A stretch of DNA of 63,556 bases from G963674955 sp963674955 (GTDB lineage Bacteria; Desulfobacterota; Desulfovibrionia; Desulfovibrionales; Desulfovibrionaceae). Below are positions 8,265 through 16,582 of the stretch, in pieces (position 1 is the stretch's first letter; every line of letters begins with the position of its first letter). The position numbers were made by a program, and so were the translations under genes. The stretch lies in assembly GCA_963674955.2 (NCBI GenBank), contig CAXXKR010000005.1:1-63556 (forward strand), in the 5' to 3' direction. Under the pieces are notes generated by a model. It saw only the letters and a list, made by a program, of their open reading frames with translations. It had not been told where the DNA came from and ran no database searches.

Positions 8265-8549
8265 ATGACCATGAAGATACGCATACCGCTCTTGATCCCG
8301 GTCCTGTTCGCCGCCCTGTCCCTTGTAGGATGCGCGGCCAACCGTGTGGATCCCATTTCGCCCGACATCCGGGGCGTCTACGTGAATCCCGGCGAGGAGA
8401 TGGGCGGAGAACGTTATTTCTACCAAAGGCAGGACACCACCACCAGGAACTGGTACCCGGCAAGGGAGCTCATCCCCGGGTACGGTCACATGGTCTACAC
8501 CAAGGAAGGTAAGGAACAACTTCAACAGGATCTGTGGGACAGCCGATGA
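8265..8549 (+). CDS. Small lipoprotein of unknown function
   Basis: A 94-residue protein with a lipoprotein signal peptide; the lipobox LVGC puts the lipidated Cys at about residue 23. The mature part has no recognised domain and contains an RYFYQRQDTTTRNWYPAREL segment rich in aromatic and charged residues. The ATGA overlap with the next lipoprotein gene (8546) shows translational coupling, so the two likely act together in the envelope. An in-frame start at 8094 lies inside cheW and is not credible. Confidence 0.75.
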   Translation: MTMKIRIPLLIPVLFAALSLVGCAANRVDPISPDIRGVYVNPGEEMGGERYFYQRQDTTTRNWYPARELIPGYGHMVYTKEGKEQLQQDLWDSR

Positions 8550-9385
8550 ACAACACCAGGACATCCCTCCTGTTCGCCCTTGCCCTCCTCGCCCTCCTGC
8601 TCAGCGGATGCGGCCAGGCATACCGCGACCAGGCGGCGAGCATGGTCCAGCAAGGGGAGTACGCGACCGCCGAACCGCTGCTGCGCAAGGCCATCCACGC
8701 CTACAACCTGGACCCCAATTCCTACCTCCTGCTCGGCAAGGTCTATCAGGAGACCGGACGCGAGGAGCAAGCCCGGCTGGTATTCCTGCAAATCGCCCGC
8801 AACAAGCCCAAGGCCCTGGTCGCGCCCGGGGTCGAACCCGGCTTTGAGAACAAGCCCGTGGCCGAGCTGGCGGAGTTTTATCTGAGCGGGCAGCGCTCCA
8901 CCGGAGAGCCCATGCCGGAGTCTCCGTCAGATAACGGTTCCGGCGGCAACATCGACTCCATCGAGCGGCAGATCATGGACCAGCACGGACTCCCTCCCTT
9001 GACCGGACAGGCGCCTGAAGAGGCCAGCGGCATGGGCGCATCGGCCGATTCCGCCCGGGATCAACGCGCCGATTTGCTTGCAGGTGAAACCGGCACGGAG
9101 GGGATTCAGCACCTGTCGGGGCGGGAACCCCGAGCCGGAGCCTATGGCGTGCATGTGCTCTCTTTCCGCCGCGCCCTGAACCTGGAAAGCGGCAAAAGGA
9201 ACATGCTCTCGAAATTTCCCGACCTGCTCGGCGACAAGGTCTTCCGCTCTCGACGCGTGGAGATGCCCGGAAAGGGCGTGTATCTCCGCCTGCATGTGGG
9301 GCCGTGGGAATCCAAAGATCAGGCCGCCGCGGTCTGTGGCCGCCTCAAAAAGGCCTGGGGATATTGCGAGGTGGTGAAGTTCTGA
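8546..9385 (+). CDS. TPR and SPOR-domain lipoprotein
   Basis: A 279-residue protein with signal peptide and lipobox LSGC (Cys at about residue 22). Residues about 30-85 look like one or two TPR-type helix pairs (GEYATAEPLLRKAIHAY). A Ser/Gly/Pro-rich linker leads to a C-terminal SPOR-like domain from about residue 200 (YGVHVLSFRRALNLESG to GYCEVVKF). SPOR domains bind peptidoglycan strands stripped of stem peptides, so an envelope role near division or remodelling sites is likely. The start at 8546 overlaps the upstream stop (ATGA); 8534 is an alternative. Two more SPOR proteins lie within 9 kb. Confidence 0.8.
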   Translation: MNNTRTSLLFALALLALLLSGCGQAYRDQAASMVQQGEYATAEPLLRKAIHAYNLDPNSYLLLGKVYQETGREEQARLVFLQIARNKPKALVAPGVEPGFENKPVAELAEFYLSGQRSTGEPMPESPSDNGSGGNIDSIERQIMDQHGLPPLTGQAPEEASGMGASADSARDQRADLLAGETGTEGIQHLSGREPRAGAYGVHVLSFRRALNLESGKRNMLSKFPDLLGDKVFRSRRVEMPGKGVYLRLHVGPWESKDQAAAVCGRLKKAWGYCEVVKF

Positions 9386-9445
9386 CTTGACCTGGGCAGG
9401 CATTCCGGCCGCACCGGCAGGGGGTGGGGCGAAAGGGGAAACGGC

Positions 9446-9649
9446 TCAGCGAAGGTAGGAACTCCAAACCAGGTAGGCCACAAAACCGAGATTTGCCAGC
9501 ACCAGCAACAATGTATACACGAGGTGCGAGCCCCGCTCCCTCTCGAGTCTGCCCACGGGCCGACCGAGCTGCTTCGAACACTTCTTGCAGTACAGGTATT
9601 TTCCGTTGATGGTGCGCCCGCAGCGCGGGCACAACGTCGTATAAGTCAT
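9446..9649 (-). CDS. Small zinc-ribbon membrane protein
   Basis: A 67-residue protein. CPRCG (residues 7-11) and CKKCSKQ (19-25) form a CxxC...CxxC zinc ribbon, followed by a basic linker and one C-terminal membrane helix (about residues 43-62). The topology is a cytoplasmic zinc ribbon tethered to the membrane. It sits between, and opposite to, its two neighbours. A GGGAG lies about 11 bases before the ATG. Function unknown. Confidence 0.7.
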   Translation of the reverse strand: MTYTTLCPRCGRTINGKYLYCKKCSKQLGRPVGRLERERGSHLVYTLLLVLANLGFVAYLVWSSYLR

Positions 9650-9735
9650 GTTTTTGTATTCTCCCTTGCGTAGACAACCCTACCACGAAGCCGACCGCTT
9701 TGAAAGTGACTCCCACCATGGATATCTACGAAGCT

Positions 9736-9751
9736 TGGCCCACTTTTTGCT
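9736..9751 (+). promoter_or_regulatory. Candidate sigma-54 promoter for the SGNH-SPOR gene
   Basis: TTGGCCCACTTTTTGCT has GG (9737-9738) and GC (9749-9750) exactly ten bases apart, matching TGGC-N-TTGCT. It lies 77 bases before the ATG at 9828. Confidence 0.55.
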
Positions 9752-9827
9752 TAAAAACTTCCTGTCAGCCCCGGCGGTTACCCGAGGTGCAAACAAAAGG
9801 GCGTCATACGGCAATGGAGGTTTTCCC

Positions 9828-10970
9828 ATGCGCTTTTTCCCGGCTCTGCTGATCACGATATGCTGCGTCCTGCTGGCCGCTCCCGCATGGAGCCAGCAGC
9901 GCGTCCTGGTGGTGGGCGACTCCCTGTCCATTCCCCTGGGCGAGCAACTCAAGACATACTATTCCCTGCAATCCGGGGTGGACTACATGTGCCACGGGAA
10001 AGTCTCCAGCGGCCTTGTGCGGCCGGACTTCTACAACTGGGAGCGCGTGCTCGACGAGCTGGCCGGACGCCAACGCCCCGACGTCCTGGTGGTCATGCTC
10101 GGGACAAATGACTTCAAGCCGTTGAAAACCAGGCAAGGGAGCCTGCGCTTCGGCTCCACGGACTGGAACAGGGAATACGCGCGCCGGGTCCAGCGTCTCA
10201 TCTCCATAGCCCGTTATCATGCCCCGCACTCGGAAATTTACTGGGTGGGCGCCCCGGTGATGGGTAAACCCGACCTCAACAGGGCGGTGACGCATATCAA
10301 CAAGGTCATCGCCCATCAACTGGGGCGCAACAGCCGTTGCCGGTTTATTGACACGAGCGCGGCACTGGCGGATGCCAAGGGCCGGTTCATCGAATACGCA
10401 CCCCTGGACAGTGGCGGCAGAATCAGGCTGCGGGCAAAGGACGGAGTGCACCTGACCGGACAGGGCGCCGCCCTGCTGGCCGACAGTTGCCTGAGCGTCC
10501 TCGCGCCCGGCTCCGAAATGATGCTCGCCAATGCCGCACAGAAACCGCGCCTGCAAGCCGCTGTGGCGCATCCCGCCCCACAGCCCCGGAAACCCGCCCC
10601 GAAACGGGATAATCCGCCCCCCATGGAGTCACTGCCCCTGCAGGTGGCGGCCGCCTCGGGCGCCGTAAGCGGCCAGGTGGCAGGCAACCACGCCAAGGTC
10701 CCCCGCCCTGCCAAGACCTCCAAGACCAAGCCCGTGTATGTGATCCAGGAAAGCTCATGGAGCAACAAGAAGGAGGCGCTACGGCGTGCCAGCCAGTTGC
10801 GGGCAAAGGGCCTGAAAACGCACGTGGAGACTGCTGATCTCGGGAAGAAGGGAATCTGGCACAGGGTGATGATCGGCGGCTACTCCAGCCTGGAACGCGC
10901 AAAGCGGCAAAAGGACGTGCTCGTCAAACGCTACGCGATATCCCACACCATCATTCTCAGACAAAGCTGA
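9828..10970 (+). CDS. Secreted SGNH hydrolase with C-terminal SPOR domain
   Basis: A 380-residue protein with signal peptide (residues 1-22), then an SGNH/GDSL-type esterase domain (DUF459-like): VVGDSLS holds the nucleophilic Ser near residue 31, MLGTNDF is block III, and DGVHLTGQG holds the catalytic Asp/His. A Pro/Lys-rich linker (about 235-300) leads to a SPOR domain (KPVYVIQESSW to SHTIILRQS). Such a fusion suggests an esterase acting on O-acetylated peptidoglycan or a glycan at denuded septal wall; that substrate is inference. ATG 9828 has GGAGG eight bases upstream; the frame is open 60 codons further without support. A sigma-54 promoter candidate precedes it. Confidence 0.88.
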   Translation: MRFFPALLITICCVLLAAPAWSQQRVLVVGDSLSIPLGEQLKTYYSLQSGVDYMCHGKVSSGLVRPDFYNWERVLDELAGRQRPDVLVVMLGTNDFKPLKTRQGSLRFGSTDWNREYARRVQRLISIARYHAPHSEIYWVGAPVMGKPDLNRAVTHINKVIAHQLGRNSRCRFIDTSAALADAKGRFIEYAPLDSGGRIRLRAKDGVHLTGQGAALLADSCLSVLAPGSEMMLANAAQKPRLQAAVAHPAPQPRKPAPKRDNPPPMESLPLQVAAASGAVSGQVAGNHAKVPRPAKTSKTKPVYVIQESSWSNKKEALRRASQLRAKGLKTHVETADLGKKGIWHRVMIGGYSSLERAKRQKDVLVKRYAISHTIILRQS

Positions 10971-10995
10971 TCGCGAAACGACCTGTTTCTCGAAA

Positions 10996-11068
10996 ATCGA
11001 GTAGGGGGATTCCTCGCGGTTTCCCCCTCTCACACCACCGGGCATACCTGCTCGGTACCACGGCGGTT
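10996..11068 (-). ncRNA. Domain V/VI-like 3' end of group II intron 1
   Basis: The minus strand of 11034-11068 folds with ACCGCCG against CGGTGGT, in the place of domain V. The next segment, 10996-11033, has GAGAGGGGG against CCCCCTACTC in the place of domain VI. The intron-encoded protein's last codons overlap the first hairpin, a common arrangement. Boundaries are approximate. Confidence 0.55.
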
Positions 11069-12286
11069 TCTTTTGACTTGTAACACTTGGTATCTTCCTA
11101 TCAGGCTGACGAGTCCTTGATTTCTGAACCATTCATTGTTCATTGCCTGATGCGCTGTCTGGGTTCTGGACATTCTCCACCACCCTTTTCCCGACAGAGC
11201 CTGCATCCATGCGCCGAACTCTTTCACACCGAGACTTATGAAGAATTCAGCCAAAGTCTTAACCCGCTTGCATTGCTTCAGGCGTGCGCAACGTAGTTTC
11301 CGTCGTATCCACCCTTCCATCTCCTGGAGGAAGCTTTTGCACTTCGCAAGCTGGAAATACCCCAGCCATCCGATACAGTACGAGTTGAGACGACGTATTC
11401 TTTCTTCGAAAGACATCGGCCTGTTACGTTTCAATATCCAACGTATTTGATTCTTGAACCTGACCAGACTCTGGGGTGCTAGGACCAGTCATCCACTTCC
11501 CAGAAGACGGTACCCCAGAAACTTACGATTACTCACATGATCCACGGCACTTTTCTCTTGATTGACCTTTAGCTTAAGTCGTTTCTCCAGAAAACGCGTA
11601 ACCGATTCCATCACTCTTTCACCGGCCTTGATGCTCTGCACATAAATGTTGCAGTCATCAGCATACCGACAGAAACAATGACCGCGACGTTCGAGTTCCT
11701 TGTCCAGGTCATCAAGAAGCAGATTAGCAAGCAACGGGGACAAAGGACCACCTTGCGGAGTCCCTTCCTCACGCGCTACGCACACTCCGTCTTGCATCAT
11801 GCCCGAGTTTAAAAAGGCTCGGGTGATCCGCAGGACACGTTTGTCTTTGACGTGACGGGCCAGCCGTGCCATCAAAATATCGTGGTTTACACGGTCGAAG
11901 AACTTCTCCAAATCCATGTCCACCACTATGGTACGGCTGTCCTCAACGAATCGTTGTGCCTGAACAAGAGCGTCATGAGCGCCCCGACTTGGACGGAACC
12001 CAAAACTCGATTCCGAGAACAACGGATCGAGAATGGGTGTGAGCACCTGCAAGAAGGCCTGTTGCACCAAACGATCCCGCACCGTTGGAATGCCCAGCTG
12101 TCGCACTCCACCTCCCGGTTTCGGGATTCGCACTCCCTTAACTGGAAGCGGTCGGTAGGTACCTTCAAGCAGACTCGCAATCAACTCGTCTTTGTTGGTT
12201 GAAAGCCATTCGTACAGATCATCAACGGTCATACCGTCGGTTCCTGGCGCGCCCTTGTTGGCTCTCACCCGTTTAAAGGCCTGATT

Positions 12287-12309
12287 GAGATTTGCCTGTT
12301 GGCAAATCA
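12287..12309. repeat. Left copy of 23-bp direct repeat flanking the IS
   Basis: Identical to 14073-14095. It holds the perfect inverted repeat GATTTGCC-TGTT-GGCAAATC. Both copies encode ICQQANL of the intron protein, so the sequence belongs to the target and was duplicated on insertion. Confidence 0.8.
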
Positions 12310-12402
12310 CTTGCGTTTGGCCCTTGACTAGATAAATTACCAATGATTTGTGTCACGGCATGTCAACCTCGCTTTGGGGTTGACTTTTTCTTTAAATTAT
12401 GT

Positions 12403-12420
12403 TCTAGTTATATAACTAGA
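12403..12420. promoter_or_regulatory. Palindromic operator candidate at the IS promoter
   Basis: TCTAGTTATATAACTAGA is a perfect 18-bp palindrome starting 17 bases after TTGACT (12380-12385), so it covers the expected -10 region and ends 15 bases before the AbrB-like ATG. Autoregulation by the AbrB-like protein is a natural guess. Confidence 0.5.
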
Positions 12421-12435
12421 TACAAGGAGGTCGCC

Positions 12436-12642
12436 ATGGTATATCCTACCAAAGTGCAATTGATTAAGCGTAAGGCCAGCGAACAATGGTACATCAACTT
12501 CCCTTCCGCTGTGGCTCAAGCCATGGAATTTGAAAAAGGAGAAGTCGTTGAGTGGATCATTGAAGATAGGGCGCAGCTTGTTTTACAACGCCTCGATCCA
12601 CCACCCTCGTGCCTAAAAAAAAACGCCTCGAAACCTGATTGA
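12436..12642 (+). CDS. AbrB/SpoVT-like small DNA-binding protein carried by the IS
   Basis: A 68-residue protein beginning MVYPTKVQLIKRKASEQWYI and continuing VAQAMEFEKGEVVEWIIED, a pattern like the swapped-hairpin AbrB/MazE DNA-binding fold. ACAAGGAGG precedes ATG 12436. It ends 59 bases before the annotated transposase ATG, in a different frame. An A9 run at 12615-12623 lies in its last codons; a +1 shift there would fuse it to an open upstream extension of the transposase. It could be a regulator of transposition or the N-terminal part of a frameshift fusion. Confidence 0.6.
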   Translation: MVYPTKVQLIKRKASEQWYINFPSAVAQAMEFEKGEVVEWIIEDRAQLVLQRLDPPPSCLKKNASKPD

Positions 12643-12700
12643 CGCCTTTGATTCTCTTTTCGACCAAGCAAAGGAAGCGTTTGCCCAAAAACGCTCCTTC

Positions 12701-14062
12701 TTGAGGGCGAGAAGACTCGTTTTGAGTTCGCTCGTTGGCATGGGGCGCCAAACAATTACTGGAATGCTGACGACCGCAGGGCGCCAATTTGTCGACTGGT
12801 CGGCTGATTACAGGCTGTTTGAGCAGCAGCGCTTTTGTCCGTCAAGGCTTTTTGACGTTCTCCGCAGAGAAGCGCTTAACCACTTGGACGATAAGGAGCC
12901 GTTTGTGGCGTTGATGGATGATACCCTGCTTCGAAAGCGAGGAAAAAAAGTTGCGGGGACATCATGGCGTCGCGATCCGCTTGGCCCTCCATTTTGCAAC
13001 AACTTCATTTGGGGGCAACGTTTTCTCCAGATATCCGCCGCATTGCCCGAAGCAAGCGGTGCTGCAAGAGCCCGCGCGATACCCATCGACTTCACTCATT
13101 GCCCAGCTCCCAGAAAACCAAATAAAAACGCGTCGCCAGCGCTCTGGAAAGAGTACAATGAAAATAAAAAGCAAACGAGAATCAGCATCAAAGGCGCGAA
13201 CAGGCTCTGGAACCTGCGCACTGCGCTTGATCGCGACGATAAAGAAAGAAGGCTCATCGTTTCCGCCGACGGCGGGTTCACGAATGGAACGGTTCTGAAA
13301 ACGCTCCCCCCCAGAACTACTTTCATCGGCCGAATACGAAAGGATGCGAAGCTCTACGCGTTGCCAAAAAACGAACAGCGCGGGAGAGGACGCAAACGTA
13401 CGTATGGTGAGCGTCTGCCGACTCCCGAAGAAATACGGCAAGACGAATCAACCCCTTGGGAGACAGTGACAGCGTTCGCCGCAGGCGATGTTCGTGAATT
13501 CAAGGTGAAAACCTTGGGGCCTATACGCTGGAGAAGCGCTGGCGGAGAGCATGATCTCAAGTTGATGGTGATTCGTCCGCTTGGATATCGCCTGAACAAG
13601 CAATCGCGGGTAAACTACCGCAAGCCAGCCTACTTGATTTGTACAGATCCGGACCTTCCTACAGACAAATTTCTTCAGGCATATGTCTGGCGCTGGGAGA
13701 TTGAGGTGAACTTCAGAGATGAAAAGACCTTGTTCGGCGTTGGAAAGGCACAAGTGTGGACAGAAAAGGCGGTGGAGTCTGTCCCGACGCTGTTGGTAGT
13801 TGCGTACGCCATGTTGCTGCTTGCTGGCAATCGCGTATACAAACCGGGCGACAAGATATATCCGAGACCCAAGTGGCAAAAGGAGTCCGAGAGTGGCAGG
13901 GTGACAACCCCACAGTTGATAAGTCTTCTCAGAACAGAGCTGTGGGGGAAAGCCATGGGAATTGAGAATTTCTCCAGCTTCGTGGCTGCGAAACAGGTTG
14001 AACAGAAGCCGGAGAAATTGGAAAATCAGCTGCCAGTTGCGGCTTTCTATGCCAGCAGATAG
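12701..14062 (+). CDS. IS4-superfamily (IS701-like) transposase
   Basis: A 453-residue DDE transposase. LMDDT (about residues 66-70) supplies the first Asp and VSADGGF the second. YVWRWEIEVNFRDEK fits the Y-2-R-3-E-6-K signature exactly and supplies the catalytic Glu, placing it in the IS4 superfamily; the overall pattern resembles IS701-type enzymes. The true N-terminus is uncertain: the same frame is open upstream to about 12620, encoding LIDAFDSLFDQAKEAFAQK, which looks like coding helix. The domain is full length and without stops, so the element may still be active. Confidence 0.88.
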   Translation: MRARRLVLSSLVGMGRQTITGMLTTAGRQFVDWSADYRLFEQQRFCPSRLFDVLRREALNHLDDKEPFVALMDDTLLRKRGKKVAGTSWRRDPLGPPFCNNFIWGQRFLQISAALPEASGAARARAIPIDFTHCPAPRKPNKNASPALWKEYNENKKQTRISIKGANRLWNLRTALDRDDKERRLIVSADGGFTNGTVLKTLPPRTTFIGRIRKDAKLYALPKNEQRGRGRKRTYGERLPTPEEIRQDESTPWETVTAFAAGDVREFKVKTLGPIRWRSAGGEHDLKLMVIRPLGYRLNKQSRVNYRKPAYLICTDPDLPTDKFLQAYVWRWEIEVNFRDEKTLFGVGKAQVWTEKAVESVPTLLVVAYAMLLLAGNRVYKPGDKIYPRPKWQKESESGRVTTPQLISLLRTELWGKAMGIENFSSFVAAKQVEQKPEKLENQLPVAAFYASR

Positions 14063-14072
14063 CCAAACACGA

Positions 14073-14095
14073 GAGATTTGCCTGTTGGCAAATCA
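14073..14095. repeat. Right copy of 23-bp direct repeat flanking the IS
   Basis: Identical to 12287-12309. Fusing the two sides at this repeat restores the intron protein frame MTQYLMELICQQANLNQAF. Confidence 0.8.
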
Positions 14096-14658
14096 ACTCC
14101 ATGAGATACTGCGTCAAGGCTTGTCCTCCTTCCAACGCCGCGAGCGCTCGCGTACCTCGATGTGCCCAGTTCCGGTTCCGCCTTTACCGGGTGTGTCGAG
14201 GCGTGACCTCCCACCTTTCCTGGCGTCCCACGCTCGTCGAGTCGTCAGCGACTACTCCTTGGTCAAAAGATTCGGCCCTTTGCCCGCCAAGGAAACGGAC
14301 TACTATGGCCTCTGCTGACTTCTCATGGCCCATCCCCGGACATCGCCGTCCAGGTAGTCGGGATCGTCCCGACAGGCAATGAGATCTCCCAGGGTAAGAC
14401 GCGACTCTTTCCGTCGGGCCTCGCCGGATTTACCTGTACAACTTCCGAATGGTTATGGGGCGTCTTCGTCCAATGCCGAATTACCCAGTTGTACCGGCCT
14501 TATATCCGATTTCTGTTCGTCGAGTCCGACTTTTGCCTCCAGCTTCCTCCCCACCCCGCCTCGCGACGACGCAGTTGCCTTCGGCTACCAGTTCCCACCA
14601 TCAGGGCCTGGAGAGGACTTCCACCTCCTAGATTCGCGCCATGCCTGGCACACACAAA

Positions 14659-14692
14659 CGAGGGGGAAACCGTCGCTACGGTTCCCCCCTCG
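14659..14692 (-). terminator. Rho-independent terminator, target site of group II intron 1
   Basis: CGAGGGGGGAACCGT and ACGGTTTCCCCCTCG pair over 15 bp (one G-U) with an AGCG loop, followed on the minus strand by TTT and then the intron start. It terminates the gene at 14808-15320. Confidence 0.85.
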
Positions 14693-14807
14693 GAGAATAT
14701 CGCTCCACTACTTTTTCAGTATGCTTGAATGACACTCTGGACGTAAAGCTCACGAGCGAGCCGAAAACCACGCTCTTGCGAAGCGACCTTCCAGAAAGCA
14801 CTTCGCA

Positions 14808-15320
14808 CTAGAATCCGCCATCCTTGTGTTCCTTGACTTCGCCAAGTATTTTCTTCCATTTCACTGAAAGATGGGTGTCGCTGACCCAAACGTTGATGTC
14901 GGGCAGGTCCCACAAGGGGATGTAGTTGTCCCGCAATCCCGTGGGCGGACCGAGGAGTTCGGACATGATCAGGCGCATCCGCTTTTGAAATTTCGGAGCG
15001 AACTTCATGGAAATGCCGTAGAATTTGTCGTCGAGAAACTGATAGCGAAGATGGATGAGCGGAACGTCCTTCACACTGAGGTTGGCTTCCGGAGCGTTGC
15101 AGTTCTCCTCCATGGAGTTCATTTCCACGCAATTGTCCAAGGGTTGCTTATCCTTCACGTCCGACTTGCCGGTTCCCCACGCAATGCCGCGAAAGCCCCA
15201 ATTCAGGTTGTCCTTGGTGCCTTCCAAGCCCCATTCAATGTCAGTGCCCCACGCAGCAGAAACAATGAGCACCGTCAGAAATAAGCCTGCCACTATGCCG
15301 GTCAACCGCGTCAGTCTCAT
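14808..15320 (-). CDS. Secreted protein of unknown function
   Basis: A 170-residue protein with a signal peptide (about residues 1-25, cleaved near SAAWG). The mature part opens with GFRGIAWGT and has a C-terminal PDINVWVSDTHL segment; two Cys (CVEMN and NCNAP region) could form a disulfide. I do not recognise the family; the FRGIAWGT motif is reminiscent of small periplasmic proteins that gauge a mass or complex interaction, but that is weak. GAGGCG lies before the ATG. Its terminator is the landing site of group II intron 1. Confidence 0.65.
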   Translation of the reverse strand: MRLTRLTGIVAGLFLTVLIVSAAWGTDIEWGLEGTKDNLNWGFRGIAWGTGKSDVKDKQPLDNCVEMNSMEENCNAPEANLSVKDVPLIHLRYQFLDDKFYGISMKFAPKFQKRMRLIMSELLGPPTGLRDNYIPLWDLPDINVWVSDTHLSVKWKKILGEVKEHKDGGF

Positions 15321-15550
15321 GGACGCCTCGCTTTGTTGCTGATTTTCTTGCCGGATACTTTTCCGACCGCCAATTTCACATGTCCGCGTTCATAACGAAA
15401 AATGCACTGTCTTGACAACCTTATTTCCCTTTCCGCTCTTCCCTTCAACATAATAATACTGTATGTGCAGTGTATAGGACCCTCTAGACCAAAAAATTCC
15501 ATGTTGTCTCACTGCCTCAAGGGCAAATCCTCTGGGAGGGGGAAGTCTCA

Positions 15551-16510
15551 ATGGCGCAAACAAATATCCTGCTCGAATCCGGAACCAACGAATTTGAGAT
15601 CGTCGAGTTTTTCATTGAAGAAGAGGGTGATGACGGCCAGCTCTACATGGGGCACTACGGCGTCAACGTCGCCAAAGTCTTGGAGATCATCAGATTGCCT
15701 CAAATCACGGAAATGCCCGAGGCCAAGCACCCCTGTCTCATGGGCGCCTTCAACCTCCGCTCCCGTATCGTTCCCCTCATCGACCTGAGCGTATGGCTGG
15801 AAAAGAGACGCAAGAAGAGCGATTCCGCCAAGGTCATCGTCACGGAGTTCAACTACATCATCAACAGTTTCCTGGTTTCAGGCGTGAACCGCATCCACCG
15901 CCTCAGCTGGGAGCAGGTGGAGCCACCGGACGACCATATCTCCAAGTTCAGCTCCGGCTGCATCACCGGTGTCGTCAAATTCGACGACCGCATCATCCTG
16001 CTGCTGGACATGGAGCAGATCGTGGCCGACCTCAACCCCAGCCTGGGCCTGCGTGAATCCGAAGAGTCCGGTGAAGAGATTCCGGACCTGCCCACCAAGC
16101 TCAAGGTCCTGTTCGCCGACGACTCCTCCATGATCCGCAAGACTCTCAGCAAGGGCCTGGAAAAAGCAGGTTTCGAGGTCATCATCGCCAGCGATGGGAA
16201 GGTTGCCTGGGAGCACTTGCAAAACATCAAGAAGCAGGCCGAAGGCGGCACCATCACGGACCACCTTAACCTTATCATCTCGGATATCGAAATGCCGGTG
16301 ATGGACGGGCACAACCTGACAAAACGCATCAAGGAGGATCCTGTGCTCAAGGAGCTGCCCGTGATCCTCTTCTCCTCCCTCATCACCGACGCCCTGCGCC
16401 ACAAGGGTGAATCCGTGGGAGCGGACGACCAGATCGCCAAGCCGGACATCACCACGCTGACCACCCGCTCAAAGCGACTCATCTCGGAGCGCCAGGGCCT
16501 ACCAATGTAG
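15551..16510 (+). CDS. cheV: CheV-type protein: CheW domain plus receiver domain
   Basis: A 319-residue protein. Residues about 10-165 form a CheW domain (LMGAFNLRSRIVPLIDLSVW). Residues about 185-315 form a receiver domain with the acidic pair FADDSS, the phosphoacceptor Asp in LIISDIEMPVMDG, a Ser/Thr-equivalent in LFSSL and the terminal Lys in IAKPD. CheV links receptors to CheA and its phosphorylation tunes adaptation. ATG 15551 has a GGGAGGGGG stretch upstream. Monocistronic, ending in a strong terminator, with no other che gene adjacent. Confidence 0.93.
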   Translation: MAQTNILLESGTNEFEIVEFFIEEEGDDGQLYMGHYGVNVAKVLEIIRLPQITEMPEAKHPCLMGAFNLRSRIVPLIDLSVWLEKRRKKSDSAKVIVTEFNYIINSFLVSGVNRIHRLSWEQVEPPDDHISKFSSGCITGVVKFDDRIILLLDMEQIVADLNPSLGLRESEESGEEIPDLPTKLKVLFADDSSMIRKTLSKGLEKAGFEVIIASDGKVAWEHLQNIKKQAEGGTITDHLNLIISDIEMPVMDGHNLTKRIKEDPVLKELPVILFSSLITDALRHKGESVGADDQIAKPDITTLTTRSKRLISERQGLPM

Positions 16511-16532
16511 CCTTTTCCTACCGTTAAATGCA

Positions 16533-16558
16533 AAAGGGAATCCCGGAGGATTCCCTTT
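16533..16558. terminator. Bidirectional terminator between cheV and SPOR gene
   Basis: AAAGGGAATCC and GGATTCCCTTT form a perfect 11-bp stem with a CGGA loop between two convergent genes, with T-rich sequence on both sides. Confidence 0.85.
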
Positions 16559-16582
16559 CTTGTTCCGTGTTCAAACAATCCT

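Larger units (their letters stand above)
12310..14072 (+). mobile_element. IS4-superfamily insertion sequence with AbrB-like passenger or leader ORF
   Basis: A 1.76-kb element between two 23-bp direct repeats. The ends share an imperfect inverted repeat around GTTTGGC (left CTTGCGTTTGGC; right, reversed, TCGTGTTTGGC). It carries an AbrB-like small ORF and a YREK-motif transposase, both rightward. It sits inside the reverse transcriptase gene of group II intron 1 and so is younger than the intron. A 23-bp target duplication is long for the IS4 superfamily; insertion at a hairpin may be its preference. Confidence 0.8.
11030..14117 (-). pseudogene. Group II intron-encoded reverse transcriptase/maturase, broken by IS and stop codon
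   Basis: Reconstructed product about 433 residues. It starts at TTG 14117 (GGAGG upstream; MTQYLMEL, then ICQQANL), is split there by the IS element, and resumes at about 12307 as ICQQANLNQAFKRVRANKGA. The reverse transcriptase domain is complete, with catalytic YADD. After FLGYRLLGSG an in-frame TGA (11491-11489) stops it, yet the same frame continues at once as LVLAPQSLVRF and through a full maturase domain (SFEERIRRLNSYCIGWLGYF) to TGA at 11030. The stop is most simply a C-to-T change of CGA (Arg). No HNH endonuclease domain follows, as in class C introns. Confidence 0.88.
10996..14655 (-). mobile_element. Group II intron (class C-like), interrupted by an IS element
   Basis: Read on the minus strand, the intron begins GTGTGTGCCAGGCATGG at 14655, directly after a terminator stem and TTT, and ends CTACTCGAT at 10996. 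An intron-encoded reverse transcriptase, a domain V-like hairpin and a domain VI-like hairpin are all present in order. Insertion just downstream of a rho-independent terminator and an encoded protein lacking an endonuclease domain are the habits of bacterial class C introns. Without the 1.76-kb IS (12310-14072) and one repeat copy the intron would be about 1.87 kb. The IS and a nonsense codon in the reverse transcriptase make it non-autonomous. Confidence 0.85.
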
